Shown here piece after piece: positions 17,263 to 24,420 of a stretch of 64,000 nt of DNA. The translations under genes were made by a program, and so were the position numbers. Source of the DNA: Hydrogenoanaerobacterium saccharovorans (GTDB taxonomy: Bacteria; Bacillota; Clostridia; Oscillospirales; Ruminococcaceae). The stretch lies in assembly GCF_003814745.1 (NCBI RefSeq), contig NZ_RKRD01000004.1, forward strand, positions 118,024 through 182,023, in the 5' to 3' direction. The notes beneath the pieces are model-generated. The model was not told the origin of the DNA and searched no databases. It worked only from the letters and a program-made list of their open reading frames with translations. How positions within the stretch are numbered: the stretch's first letter is position 1; each line of letters begins with the position of its first letter.

Positions 17263-18057
17263 TTGTTTGGTAAAAAATTAGTTATGATTTTCCTTGTGTG
17301 CATATCTATTTTTTTGGCTGTTGGAATCCTCACCGCCTGCACAACATCTAAATCGACACCCAATATTGCAACTGAATCCTTTGAAGTAGCGCAAGATGAA
17401 GTGCCAAATACAATCGAAAAAGAGCAAACATATACTGAGCCTAAATCAGATAGAAGCGATATATCTGCAACATCAAAAGAAAGATCTGGATTAAGTAACG
17501 TACTGGAGTTTTTCGAACAAACAAATAATGAAGAATTATGCAATTTATTTCGTTATGCTGCTGCAATGGGATTGGGCGTTCCATTTGATGAATATCAAGG
17601 CTTCAACTCCCCTACTGAAATAGATTCAAATGGTCTTTTGATTTTTTTTCTTCTTGCCGCGAATGAAAAAGATTATTACGACAAAACATCAAACCAGTAT
17701 ATTATATCTATTGAAAAAATCAATCGTTTTTTTAATACTTATTTTGAGGAGTTTACATTTGTTCCTGAAAAAATAGAGCGGTTTAAAGACAAGTATGATG
17801 CAAACAAACAAGAGTTCCATTTAAGCGTTTTCAGCCCTATGGCGGGTCCTATTAATGTCGATATTAACGATAAAATCGATAATAAAGATGAAACAGCGAC
17901 CATTAACGCAACCTATGAATTTGATAATAAAACATATGCTCAAGCCTCTTTGTTTCTTAGAATTAATAATGGTAAACCTTTATTTCAAAGTTATAAAGTT
18001 AATCATAACAAACAGACAGCAGAGGTAGATGAAATGCCAGCTAATAATGAAAAATAA
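17263..18057 (+). CDS. lipoprotein of the island's paralogous family
   Basis: 264 residues from TTG at 17263, preceded by TAGGAGG. Upstream in-frame codons lack a ribosome site. Lipobox ILTACT. The mature domain keeps the family order (GFNSPTEIDSNGLLIFFLL, EKINRFFNTYFEEFTF, a DKYDANKQEFHLSVF segment, final PLFQSYKVNH) but is the most diverged member. The gene starts 57 bases after the previous lipoprotein, suggesting one transcript. Function unknown. Confidence 0.6.
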   Translation: MFGKKLVMIFLVCISIFLAVGILTACTTSKSTPNIATESFEVAQDEVPNTIEKEQTYTEPKSDRSDISATSKERSGLSNVLEFFEQTNNEELCNLFRYAAAMGLGVPFDEYQGFNSPTEIDSNGLLIFFLLAANEKDYYDKTSNQYIISIEKINRFFNTYFEEFTFVPEKIERFKDKYDANKQEFHLSVFSPMAGPINVDINDKIDNKDETATINATYEFDNKTYAQASLFLRINNGKPLFQSYKVNHNKQTAEVDEMPANNEK

Positions 18058-18157
18058 ACAAAATATCACCCACACCTCGTTTTATTGACTACAAGAGAAA
18101 AATACACTATACTTTCCATATTGTGTGTTTATCGATATAATTTTTAAAGGAGATACT

Positions 18158-18886
18158 ATGAGAAAACTAATTATTGGATGTTTAACAGTTCTTTTCGTGC
18201 TTGGCTCGCTTACCGCTTGCAAATCGGCTGAAAATACACCCGATGCTAAAACAAACTCTTTAATGCCACCACAAACGCAAGAATCAAATGATATAATTAG
18301 CAAAAACTCTTCATCAACTTCTAACATTTCAAGTATTGAAAATATAAGTAATGAGCAAATTGAAGCTCTTACAGACTATGTTGAGAAATTTATTTATTCT
18401 TTTGGGCCAAACAGAGAATACTCTGATGCAGAATTTACCAGCGCCGACCAATTAGACAACCTAGCCATTCTGTATTTTTGCCTTGATAGAATTTATGAGC
18501 AAACCAAAGAAAACCAAAGTGAGATTCAAACAGATAATGACGGTTATTATCTTGTACCTGTCAAAAATGTAACAAAAACAGTAGAAAAACTTTTTGGCCT
18601 AAAAGATTTTATCTATACGGAGGATTACATTGATGCGGATAAACAGTATTACCGCTATTATCCTGCACACGGGTTTATGATTTTAAATTTCAAAGTGAAT
18701 CCCCCTAAAAAGATCGAAAATGATGTTCTTTCCTACGTAGTAGATTTTTATGAAGTTGAGGATATTTATCAAACAAATCCTATTGCTCAATTTGAGTATA
18801 CCTTTTATATAAAATATGATGATAAAAAAGACGATTACTACCTTCAGGTAAAAGAAGGTATGCTGTTAAACAAAGGCACAGATTAG
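18158..18886 (+). CDS. lipoprotein of the island's paralogous family
   Basis: 242 residues from ATG at 18158 with AAAGGAG upstream; lipobox SLTACK. A Ser-rich linker leads to the family domain: YSDAEFTSADQLDNLAILYF, NVTKTVEKLFGLKDFIYTEDYID, a YAVDFYEVED-like strand and a last strand YYLQVKEGMLL. The signal peptide is of a different type from the four tandem copies upstream. It converges with the lectin-M23 hydrolase gene, stop to stop 50 bases, and is that gene's candidate partner. Confidence 0.65.
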   Translation: MRKLIIGCLTVLFVLGSLTACKSAENTPDAKTNSLMPPQTQESNDIISKNSSSTSNISSIENISNEQIEALTDYVEKFIYSFGPNREYSDAEFTSADQLDNLAILYFCLDRIYEQTKENQSEIQTDNDGYYLVPVKNVTKTVEKLFGLKDFIYTEDYIDADKQYYRYYPAHGFMILNFKVNPPKKIENDVLSYVVDFYEVEDIYQTNPIAQFEYTFYIKYDDKKDDYYLQVKEGMLLNKGTD

Positions 18887-18890
18887 AGCT

Positions 18891-18920
18891 AAGTGCAGTT
18901 GATAAATTTCAACTGCACTT
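18891..18920. terminator. shared hairpin between lipoprotein and lectin-M23 genes
   Basis: A ten-base perfect stem (AAGTGCAGTT with AACTGCACTT) between two convergent stop codons, with A/T runs on both sides. Confidence 0.7.
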
Positions 18921-18936
18921 AAAAACATCAAACAAT

Positions 18937-19863
18937 TTAGGTTAAATTTAAATAAGCACTTGGGTCAACAAGGTTACCAGCTTTATATACGCTGGTTCCC
19001 CCCAGTGGAAATTCGGAATTTGATACTCTAGTCTCAAAATGCAAATGAACTCCTGTAGAGTTTCCAGTGTTGCCCATGTATCCAATTAGTTGGCCAGCAT
19101 ACACTGAATCACCGACATTTACCAACGCAGGTTGCTTTAAATGCATATATTGTGTACGCAATTGTGAATAGCCATTTCTTACAGGATTATTATGATGAAT
19201 ACGTACGGTATACCCTTCATTTGGATTTGTAGATATGCTTGTATTCTTCATTGAGACAACACCATCCATATAAGCAAATATTTTGTCTCCTTCTACACCT
19301 AGAGCTTTAGGCGCAATATCTACACCATCATGTGTATTGCCATATTTTTGATTTATTTTTTTGGACTCAGTCGGCCATCTATAATTTCCGCTAGGTGGAG
19401 TAATTCCAGTAAAAGTCCAACGCTGATAGTTACTTGAACTGGAAGCTGCCCAATAAACATTACCAGCGGAGGTTTTTGTTTTGCCACTACTTGTCCCATT
19501 TGCATTGCTGTAAGCTGTCAGATACAGAGAGGTGCTTGCAAGTTTAATTTTTACATAGTTGCCGTTGTCTTCAAACACAATTTTTTGGTTGTCATCTTCT
19601 GAGGATGATACTGCCCAAATATCTGCATTATTATGATTTGCATTACCAGAAAGGTTGTATCTGTCCAAACAAAATGAGGTATTGGTATTAATAAGCAAGC
19701 GATTATTTCTGTAAACCCATTGCTGTTCATTAGTATTGTCTTCTGTATACAGTACAACGTTCATTCCGTTTGAAGCCGATCCAGACGAATATAGATTTAG
19801 TCTTCGTGATGGAGCACCAACATTGTTAAATCGATAAGTATTACCTAAAATAGGTTTTGCCAT
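18937..19863 (-). CDS. ricin-type lectin + M23 peptidoglycan hydrolase
   Basis: 308 residues, ATG with AAGGAG upstream. Residues 1-155 form a beta-trefoil lectin with repeated Q-x-W motifs (EQQWVYRNN, then NQKIVFED, then YQRWTFTG). Residues 165-308 are a complete M23 peptidase: THDGVDIA, a MDGVV strand, MHLKQPALVNVGDSVYAGQLIGYMG and VHLHFET. The domain pair suggests carbohydrate-guided binding to wall glycans followed by cross-link cleavage. There is no signal peptide, unusual for an M23 enzyme with a binding domain, so it may exit through the holin. Its leader and promoter region are near-identical to those of the CHAP gene. Confidence 0.85.
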   Translation of the reverse strand: MAKPILGNTYRFNNVGAPSRRLNLYSSGSASNGMNVVLYTEDNTNEQQWVYRNNRLLINTNTSFCLDRYNLSGNANHNNADIWAVSSSEDDNQKIVFEDNGNYVKIKLASTSLYLTAYSNANGTSSGKTKTSAGNVYWAASSSSNYQRWTFTGITPPSGNYRWPTESKKINQKYGNTHDGVDIAPKALGVEGDKIFAYMDGVVSMKNTSISTNPNEGYTVRIHHNNPVRNGYSQLRTQYMHLKQPALVNVGDSVYAGQLIGYMGNTGNSTGVHLHFETRVSNSEFPLGGTSVYKAGNLVDPSAYLNLT

Positions 19864-19891
19864 AATAAAAATCTCCTTTATTAATTTTATT

Positions 19892-19960
19892 CTTTCTGAC
19901 CGGCCAGTCTAATAGTTAAAGAGCAAAAAACTTGAAATAATTAAGGTCGTTTTAAATTAT
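19892..19960 (-). promoter_or_regulatory. repeated promoter region of the lectin-M23 gene
   Basis: On the minus strand: CTTAAT (19940-19945), 16-base spacer, CTCTTT (19918-19923), then a near-palindrome GACTGGCCGGTC in the leader. The block is repeated almost base for base at 21400-21465 before the CHAP gene. Confidence 0.6.
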
Positions 19961-20060
19961 TTTTTAAACTTTCGTTTTTCATTCTGCCATTCTCCACTTT
20001 CGACGCCTTTCGAATCCATACAGGCTGGGTTTCCCTCATAAGTACAAGTTAGCAAATACA
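19960..20060 (-). pseudogene. remnant of a second holin gene 3' end
   Basis: Immediately upstream of the shared promoter block, in the position the intact holin occupies before the CHAP gene, the minus strand encodes QPVWIRKASKVENG followed by a basic tail and the same AT-rich ending. This aligns with the holin C-terminus (KLPTCICKALKIANE, basic tail). Stops and frame breaks lie upstream and nothing else of a holin survives. The stretch from 20060 to 20420 holds no other gene I can support. Confidence 0.4.
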
Positions 20061-20422
20061 TCTGCTTGACAGATATACGGGAAAATCATATACTCATGGC
20101 GATGCATTAATTTCCATATAAGGTAATTATTCCAATTCAAATGTAGAGATATTGCCCTTAAACATATTTAATGCGTTGTCTGCGCATTAAATATATGGCT
20201 CATTGGGTGGGCGCTCCTCCATTTGAAAAAATTAGAAATCCAACGGTCAAATCAAAAACAGAAAACTAAGAGACAATTACGGTTACTGTTTATAATCGCG
20301 GACAAAAAAGGATACTGTTTTCGACTTTAATATGGCAAAAGAAGATGATAGGTGGAAACAATTCATCTTTTGATGAGGTGCCCTGACATAACAAACCAAA
20401 ACAATAATAAGGAGAGGAAACC

Positions 20423-20998
20423 ATGAAGAAAAATGTACTATTTTTTGTAATTTGCTTTATTGCATTATTCGCCGTTGCCTGTACCAATAACGCTAATAAA
20501 CTGGAAGAATCCCAAAATCAGCCCAATATTGATTTAACTGATTTCGAACAACTAAAAACAGAATTTATCGCTCCAATCGTACTTTCTACAATTGGAGCAG
20601 AAAACTGGACAAATGCAAATGACATACCGGCTGAATATTTTGATAGTTTTTATGCGTTCAAGGTACTGCCTAAAGAAAGAAGTCAAGATAAATCGGATGT
20701 TATTGCTCAAAAAGACTATGAATCTTATATTCAGAATTACTTTGATGTAACGTCAGAACATCTCAAAACATCTGATACTTTTAGCCCTTCCACTAATAGC
20801 TATACCATTGGTTATTTAGGCAGCAGTGCCTCTTTTGCCGTAACCGATGCCAAAATTAAAAATGACACACTAACTTTGCAGTATGAGTATTATAGCCCTG
20901 CCGATGATACCACCGTTATTCGCAAAGGAACCTTGGTAATCAAATTCGATGGAGAAAATTACAAATATCTATCAAATACATCTAATGAAATAAATTAA
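20423..20998 (+). CDS. lipoprotein of the island's paralogous family
   Basis: 191 residues, ATG with GGAGAGG upstream, lipobox FAVACT. The mature domain is the closest relative of the lipoprotein at 14625 (shared NWTNANDIPAEYFDSFY-type block, YIQNYFDVTSEHLK, YEYYSPADDTTVIRKGTL, YKYLSNTS). The signal peptide is unrelated to the tandem copies. It converges with the CHAP gene across a perfect hairpin, which makes it the candidate partner of that hydrolase. Function unknown. Confidence 0.7.
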   Translation: MKKNVLFFVICFIALFAVACTNNANKLEESQNQPNIDLTDFEQLKTEFIAPIVLSTIGAENWTNANDIPAEYFDSFYAFKVLPKERSQDKSDVIAQKDYESYIQNYFDVTSEHLKTSDTFSPSTNSYTIGYLGSSASFAVTDAKIKNDTLTLQYEYYSPADDTTVIRKGTLVIKFDGENYKYLSNTSNEIN

Positions 20999-21010
20999 AA
21001 ATGAGTAAAA

Positions 21011-21042
21011 CAATCTGCTCCTGTAAAAACAGGAGCAGATTG
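21011..21042. terminator. shared hairpin between lipoprotein and CHAP genes
   Basis: A perfect 14-base stem (CAATCTGCTCCTGT with its complement) around AAAA, followed by TTTT on the plus strand, between convergent stop codons. Confidence 0.8.
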
Positions 21043-21057
21043 TTTTGTTGCAAAAGA

Positions 21058-21369
21058 TTAATCTGGAATAACATAGCCCTGAAATTCGTAACTAGAACCA
21101 AACAAGTCTAGCATCTCATCTTCAGTAATATTCTTCCGTGTAATAACTTCCCCATCACCTCTGTAATTTGCGTCAGAATAAGTCATTTTAGAGCCATCCC
21201 AACTTTCAACGACACCTACATGTCCATAGCCTTGCACTCCACCACTCCAACAAGCCACACAACCACTCTGAAGTGAAACTTGTGTAGTAGCTGAACTGTT
21301 GTACCAATCACACCCGTTTCCTATAACGTTCGAGCCAAAATACTTATTTACATACCTTACACACTGCAT
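21058..21369 (-). CDS. minimal CHAP-domain amidase/peptidase
   Basis: 103 residues from ATG at 21369. An ATG at 21387 in the same frame overlaps the AAGGAG that serves the later start, so I chose the later one. The protein begins MQCVRYVNKYF: the CHAP catalytic Cys is residue 3. The His follows in GYGHVGVVESWDG and the third residue in YSDANYRGDG. CHAP domains cut peptidoglycan amide bonds. The family usually has some 20-30 residues before the Cys; these are missing, as is any signal peptide or binding domain. It is preceded by the shared promoter block, 99 bases from the holin stop. Confidence 0.8.
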   Translation of the reverse strand: MQCVRYVNKYFGSNVIGNGCDWYNSSATTQVSLQSGCVACWSGGVQGYGHVGVVESWDGSKMTYSDANYRGDGEVITRKNITEDEMLDLFGSSYEFQGYVIPD

Positions 21370-21399
21370 AAAAATTCTCCTTTTCATAAATTTATTTTA

Positions 21400-21465
21400 T
21401 TCTCTCTGACCGGCCAGTCTAATAGTTAAAGAGCAAAAAAGCTGAAATAATTAAGGTCGGTTTTT
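21400..21465 (-). promoter_or_regulatory. repeated promoter region of the CHAP gene
   Basis: On the minus strand: CTTAAT (21450-21455), 16 bases, CTCTTT (21428-21433), then GACTGGCCGGTC in the leader and GAAAAGGAGAA before the start. It is near-identical to 19892-19960. Confidence 0.6.
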
Positions 21466-21468
21466 AAA

Positions 21469-21918
21469 TTATTTTTTTATGCGGTCTTTTTCAAATTGTT
21501 CGTTGGCGATTTTTAATGCCTTACAAATGCATGTTGGCAGCTTTACCCCACATGCATAGAGGTTTTCAAAAACAGAGATACTTTCATTGAGGATGATATA
21601 CACTCCAATGATGGTTCCAAACGGGATTTGAAAAGAAAAAGATAACAAATTGCCAACAGAAAGTAGATACAATTCAAAAAAATCGAGAAAGTACCCAAAG
21701 AACAACCCTGCAAAGAGAGAAAGCTTTTTCCAAAACCCTTTGTACCCCGCGTTACTGTTAACGTGGCGCGATATTTTAGCTTTTAAAATACCTGTAAAAA
21801 TGTCTAAAACAACAACCCCGCATACCAACAAAGAAAGCACCCCAAACCGGTTGAAAAACGATACTGCAAATCCTGTCATAACAGAACACAACGATAATAC
21901 AAAATGATGGTTATCCAC
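21469..21918 (-). CDS. TcdE/UviB-type holin
   Basis: 149 residues from GTG at 21918, overlapping the sigma gene stop by eight bases, with AAGGAG upstream. It has the layout of the toxin-secretion/phage-lysis holin family: N-terminal helix (LCSVMTGFAVSFF), a second helix with VVVLDIFTGILKAKISR (the conserved D-x-x-T-G-x-x-K/A motif), NAGYKGFWKKLSLFAGLFFGYFLD, a further helix, and IPFGTIIGVYIILNESISVFENL with a basic tail. Such holins open the membrane for endolysins, or release toxins and bacteriocins in clostridia. Here it is co-transcribed with a sigma factor, next to signal-less hydrolases. Confidence 0.9.
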   Translation of the reverse strand: MDNHHFVLSLCSVMTGFAVSFFNRFGVLSLLVCGVVVLDIFTGILKAKISRHVNSNAGYKGFWKKLSLFAGLFFGYFLDFFELYLLSVGNLLSFSFQIPFGTIIGVYIILNESISVFENLYACGVKLPTCICKALKIANEQFEKDRIKK

Positions 21919-22483
21919 AACGCTTCATCTCCTTATCTACTTGTTTTCTCAGCTTTTTCAGCGCATTTGTCTTCACCTGGCTGATAGCAGGGGCAGATAC
22001 ATGGTAGTACTGTGCAATCTCTTTCACCGTGTAAGATTGAACATAAAAATATCGGATTACGTTACTTTCGTACGGCGTTAAAGTTTTGGCAAAAGCGTCG
22101 TTTTGAATTTGGGGATATTCATCCGTGCAAGACAAAAGCTTGTCCCAGAAATAGGCGTACCCATCCTCACCGAGATTCTCCAGCAGCGAAGATATCGGTA
22201 CGGATTTGTCGGCTTGCTGCTTTTGCGACAGTTTTATACCGTGATTTTCGATGCACCTTTTCAAATAATTGAGTAAATACGGATTTTCCGTATTTTTTAA
22301 CTGCCCAAGCTTGATGTATTTGATGACTTCAATTAATTTAACTTGGAGGTCATCAAAGGCATCTTCGTACCCCAGCCTTCGCGCATTTTTCGCAAGCAAA
22401 GGCTGAAACTGTCTGAGCAGTTGGAGCATCTTTTCGTCATTTCCGCGTTGAGCTTCTAATATTTCTTGATACAGGGATTGCAT
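21911..22483 (-). CDS. UviA/TcdR-like alternative sigma factor
   Basis: 190 residues from ATG at 22483 (AGGTGAT upstream). The N-terminal helix EILEAQRGNDEKMLQLLRQFQPLLAKNARRL and the DAFDDLQVKLIEVI stretch correspond to sigma region 2. The C-terminal LTPYESNVIRYFYVQSYTVKEIA and YHVSAPAISQVKTNALKKLRKQV form region 4 with a helix-turn-helix. The size and the partnership with a TcdE-type holin recall the sigma subgroup that drives toxin and bacteriocin genes (TcdR, UviA, BotR). The gene carries the same promoter-like element as three hydrolase genes, so autoregulation and control of the island are likely. Confidence 0.8.
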   Translation of the reverse strand: MQSLYQEILEAQRGNDEKMLQLLRQFQPLLAKNARRLGYEDAFDDLQVKLIEVIKYIKLGQLKNTENPYLLNYLKRCIENHGIKLSQKQQADKSVPISSLLENLGEDGYAYFWDKLLSCTDEYPQIQNDAFAKTLTPYESNVIRYFYVQSYTVKEIAQYYHVSAPAISQVKTNALKKLRKQVDKEMKRCG

Positions 22484-22504
22484 TGCTATCACCTACCTTT
22501 TCCT

Positions 22505-22536
22505 GTTAAAGAGAGAAAAAAAGTAAAATGATTAAG
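22505..22536 (-). promoter_or_regulatory. putative autoregulated promoter of the sigma-holin operon
   Basis: On the minus strand: CTTAAT (22531-22536), 17-base spacer ending in a T-run, CTCTTT (22508-22513) followed by AAC. It matches the elements before the CHAP and lectin-M23 genes. Confidence 0.6.
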
Positions 22537-22588
22537 GTGCACCTGTGAAAATCAATAAAAGTTCTTCTGCGGTATAAATAAATATAAA

Positions 22589-22630
22589 AAAGCAGGAATC
22601 AATACAGAGCTTCTGTACAGTTCCTGCTTT
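22589..22630 (-). terminator. terminator of a possible small-peptide gene
   Basis: AAGCAGGAA pairs with TTCCTGCTT with an inner TACAGA/TCTGTA stem, followed by T on the minus strand. It lies ten bases behind the stop of the 22-residue frame at 22640-22708. Confidence 0.7.
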
Positions 22631-22639
22631 TCCTGTTTT

Positions 22640-22708
22640 TTATGAAATTTTAATCCCCAGTCCCAAGCATAGAACTGATACTGTAAAGATGAACAACATG
22701 CAAACCAC
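22640..22708 (-). CDS. possible short hydrophobic peptide
   Basis: A 22-codon frame from GTG at 22708 (or 19 codons from ATG at 22699) encoding VVCMLFIFTVSVLCLGLGIK plus two residues, almost entirely one membrane helix. A G-rich ribosome-like site (GGGGAGGGGG) lies 12 bases before the GTG. Upstream at 22745-22790 is TGTAATATTT...TGTAAT...GTTACCTT, like the promoters at 3.6 and 5.4 kb. The transcription unit ends in a strong terminator. Size and hydrophobicity recall type I toxin peptides, but no antisense RNA can be shown. The call is tentative. Confidence 0.35.
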   Translation of the reverse strand: MVCMLFIFTVSVLCLGLGIKIS

Positions 22709-22965
22709 TCTTTTTGAAAGCCCCCTCCCCTTCTGATCGAATGGCTCCACAAAGGTAACTAGAATTACATGTGAAATATTACACTATTTTACATGTACTA
22801 ATAATTTCTTTTGTATTGAACAAAAAGATACTTAAAGATTAAGCAGCTGTATCCGAAAATTAATACCGCAAGCACGCACTCAACAGTAAAATTAAAAATC
22901 TAGAAAAATGATAAAAAATATAATTTTTGACAGTTCCAATCAATCAAATTGCTGTAAACTCTTAC

Positions 22966-22999
22966 ATTAACGAATATATTAGCTAATATATTCGTTAAT
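22966..22999. repeat. 34-bp perfect palindrome, centromere-like
   Basis: ATTAACGAATATATTAG and its exact complement meet at the centre. Its half-site (ATTAACGAATA, GAATATATTAG) recurs at 23285-23350 and 24421-24480 around parA. It is probably a binding site for the ParA partner protein or the segregation centromere. The surrounding 22.75-23.1 kb is AT-rich and has no gene I can support. Confidence 0.6.
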
Positions 23000-23138
23000 A
23001 CATCTTAAAATACTAGCCTTTTCTATAATCCCAGTTTCATCACCTTAAATGAGCACGATTCATAGGAAAGATAACACATTATAATATCTTCTTGCCAATT
23101 TGAAATCTGTTAGTGTTTAACCTCGTTCATCTAATTAA

Positions 23139-23345
23139 TGGCATCTTCGCAACCTTTGGAGCGGATTTCGCTACGGTTGTTATTTTCAGTTCTGCTTTAT
23201 GCAGAAAAATTGAACAGGCAATTATATCATAGCATGAGCGGTTGACGAACTGGCAGCAAAAAAGATTCTCTAATATCTTATTGAATACATTAACGAAAAG
23301 TTCAGTGAATATATTAGCTAATACATTATTATATATATTAACCAA
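23139..23345. pseudogene. scrambled fragments of a second parA gene
   Basis: Three pieces match the intact parA at 23609-24418. Bases 23139-23168 are the reverse complement of the SKGCEAI region near its 3' end. Bases 23170-23225 are the reverse complement of the SIFLHKAELKMATVA region. Bases 23240-23345 match, in direct orientation, the final VDELAAKKIL codons, the stop and the AT-rich repeats behind it. The order and orientation of the pieces cannot code for anything. Confidence 0.8.
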
Positions 23346-23395
23346 TGCATTTACGAATAAAATAAATATTATATAAATTAATAAACTAACCAATA

Positions 23396-23431
23396 CATTC
23401 AAGTACATATTGGTTTATATGTACTTGAATG
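23396..23431. promoter_or_regulatory. 15-bp inverted repeat upstream of parA
   Basis: CATTCAAGTACATAT and its exact complement separated by six bases, about 180 bases before the parA start. It is probably an operator, by position. Confidence 0.55.
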
Positions 23432-23608
23432 TATCTAACAATATATGTTATAATACAGTTAGTATTATATAAACCACTATATTAGCTCATACAGTGCAAG
23501 ATAGAATCACACATATATAAGCGATTTTAATCGCAGTTATATTCGTGCATTGATTCGTCAAATTAATCGTTCTGTGAATGCTATACTAATTTATCGGAGG
23601 GATTGTCT

Positions 23609-24418
23609 ATGAAGGTACTTACTTTTGGCACGCTCAAAGGCGGGGTGGGCAAAACCATGCTCTGTTTTAATATCGGGGGCATCCTTGCTCAGCTTGACAA
23701 TAAAGTTTTGATTGTGGATTCTGACCTGCAGGGCAACCTTACGAACAATATGGGCATTGACCGTACCGACCCCGACTTAAAAACAACCTACGATATATTC
23801 AACATTGATGAACCGCAGCCTACACCTGAGCAGTTGGTTCTGCATACTCCAAATAAAAAAATCCCCAACCTTGATATGATTGCCGGTTCTATTTTTTTGC
23901 ATAAAGCAGAACTGAAGATGGCAACCGTAGCAGGCAGAGAACAGATTTTAAAGAATTATTTTGAAGATCACAGCGAATTTTTTAGTCGTTACGATTATAT
24001 TTTATTGGATACCAACCCGAGCATGAGCATTGTAAATCAAAACGCATTTCTTGCAAGTGACGCGGTGCTGTTGGTATCCGACGTTTCAATGAATGCGCTA
24101 GAGGGAGCCCAACTGTTTATTGCGCTGTGGGAAGAAGCACGCAAACGCCTGCGTGCTCCCGATAACATTCGCGGGTTTATCATAAACGATTTCGACAGCC
24201 GAAATCGTTTATCTGCCGATTTTTTGGAGTTTATCAAAACATCACCCGATACCGCCGACATTCGCGCTTTGATGTTCGATACCATTATCCCGCGCAACGT
24301 GCGCATTACCGAAAGTGAGCTGGCAGCAGTGCCCATCAGTCAATACGATATCCGCTCCAAAGGCTGCGAAGCCATTGCATCGTTGGTGGACGAACTGGCA
24401 GCCAAAAAGATTCTCTAA
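23609..24418 (+). CDS. parA: ParA-family partition ATPase
   Basis: 269 residues from ATG at 23609 (GGAGG eight bases upstream; a TTG two codons earlier is less likely). The deviant Walker A motif KGGVGKTM is at residues 9-16. DSDLQGN and the YDYILLDTNPSMS strand supply the remaining ATPase motifs. The C-terminal region ends VDELAAKKIL. ParA proteins position low-copy replicons by forming nucleoid-bound gradients and work with a DNA-binding partner, here probably the RHH protein at 24493. AT-rich palindromic repeats lie on both sides. No N-terminal helix-turn-helix is present, so it is of the short (type Ib-like) or chromosomal Soj-like class. Confidence 0.9.
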   Translation: MKVLTFGTLKGGVGKTMLCFNIGGILAQLDNKVLIVDSDLQGNLTNNMGIDRTDPDLKTTYDIFNIDEPQPTPEQLVLHTPNKKIPNLDMIAGSIFLHKAELKMATVAGREQILKNYFEDHSEFFSRYDYILLDTNPSMSIVNQNAFLASDAVLLVSDVSMNALEGAQLFIALWEEARKRLRAPDNIRGFIINDFDSRNRLSADFLEFIKTSPDTADIRALMFDTIIPRNVRITESELAAVPISQYDIRSKGCEAIASLVDELAAKKIL

Positions 24419-24420
24419 TA

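Noticed and set aside
21469..22483. Prophage lysis module
   Set aside because: No capsid, tail, terminase or integrase genes are in the window, and a holin with a sigma factor of this type is known from toxin/bacteriocin systems. A remote phage origin cannot be excluded.
23127..23408. A 93-codon minus-strand frame containing SIFLHKAELK
   Set aside because: The similarity is to the intact parA in reverse orientation fragments; the frame mixes fragments and AT-rich repeats and cannot be a gene.
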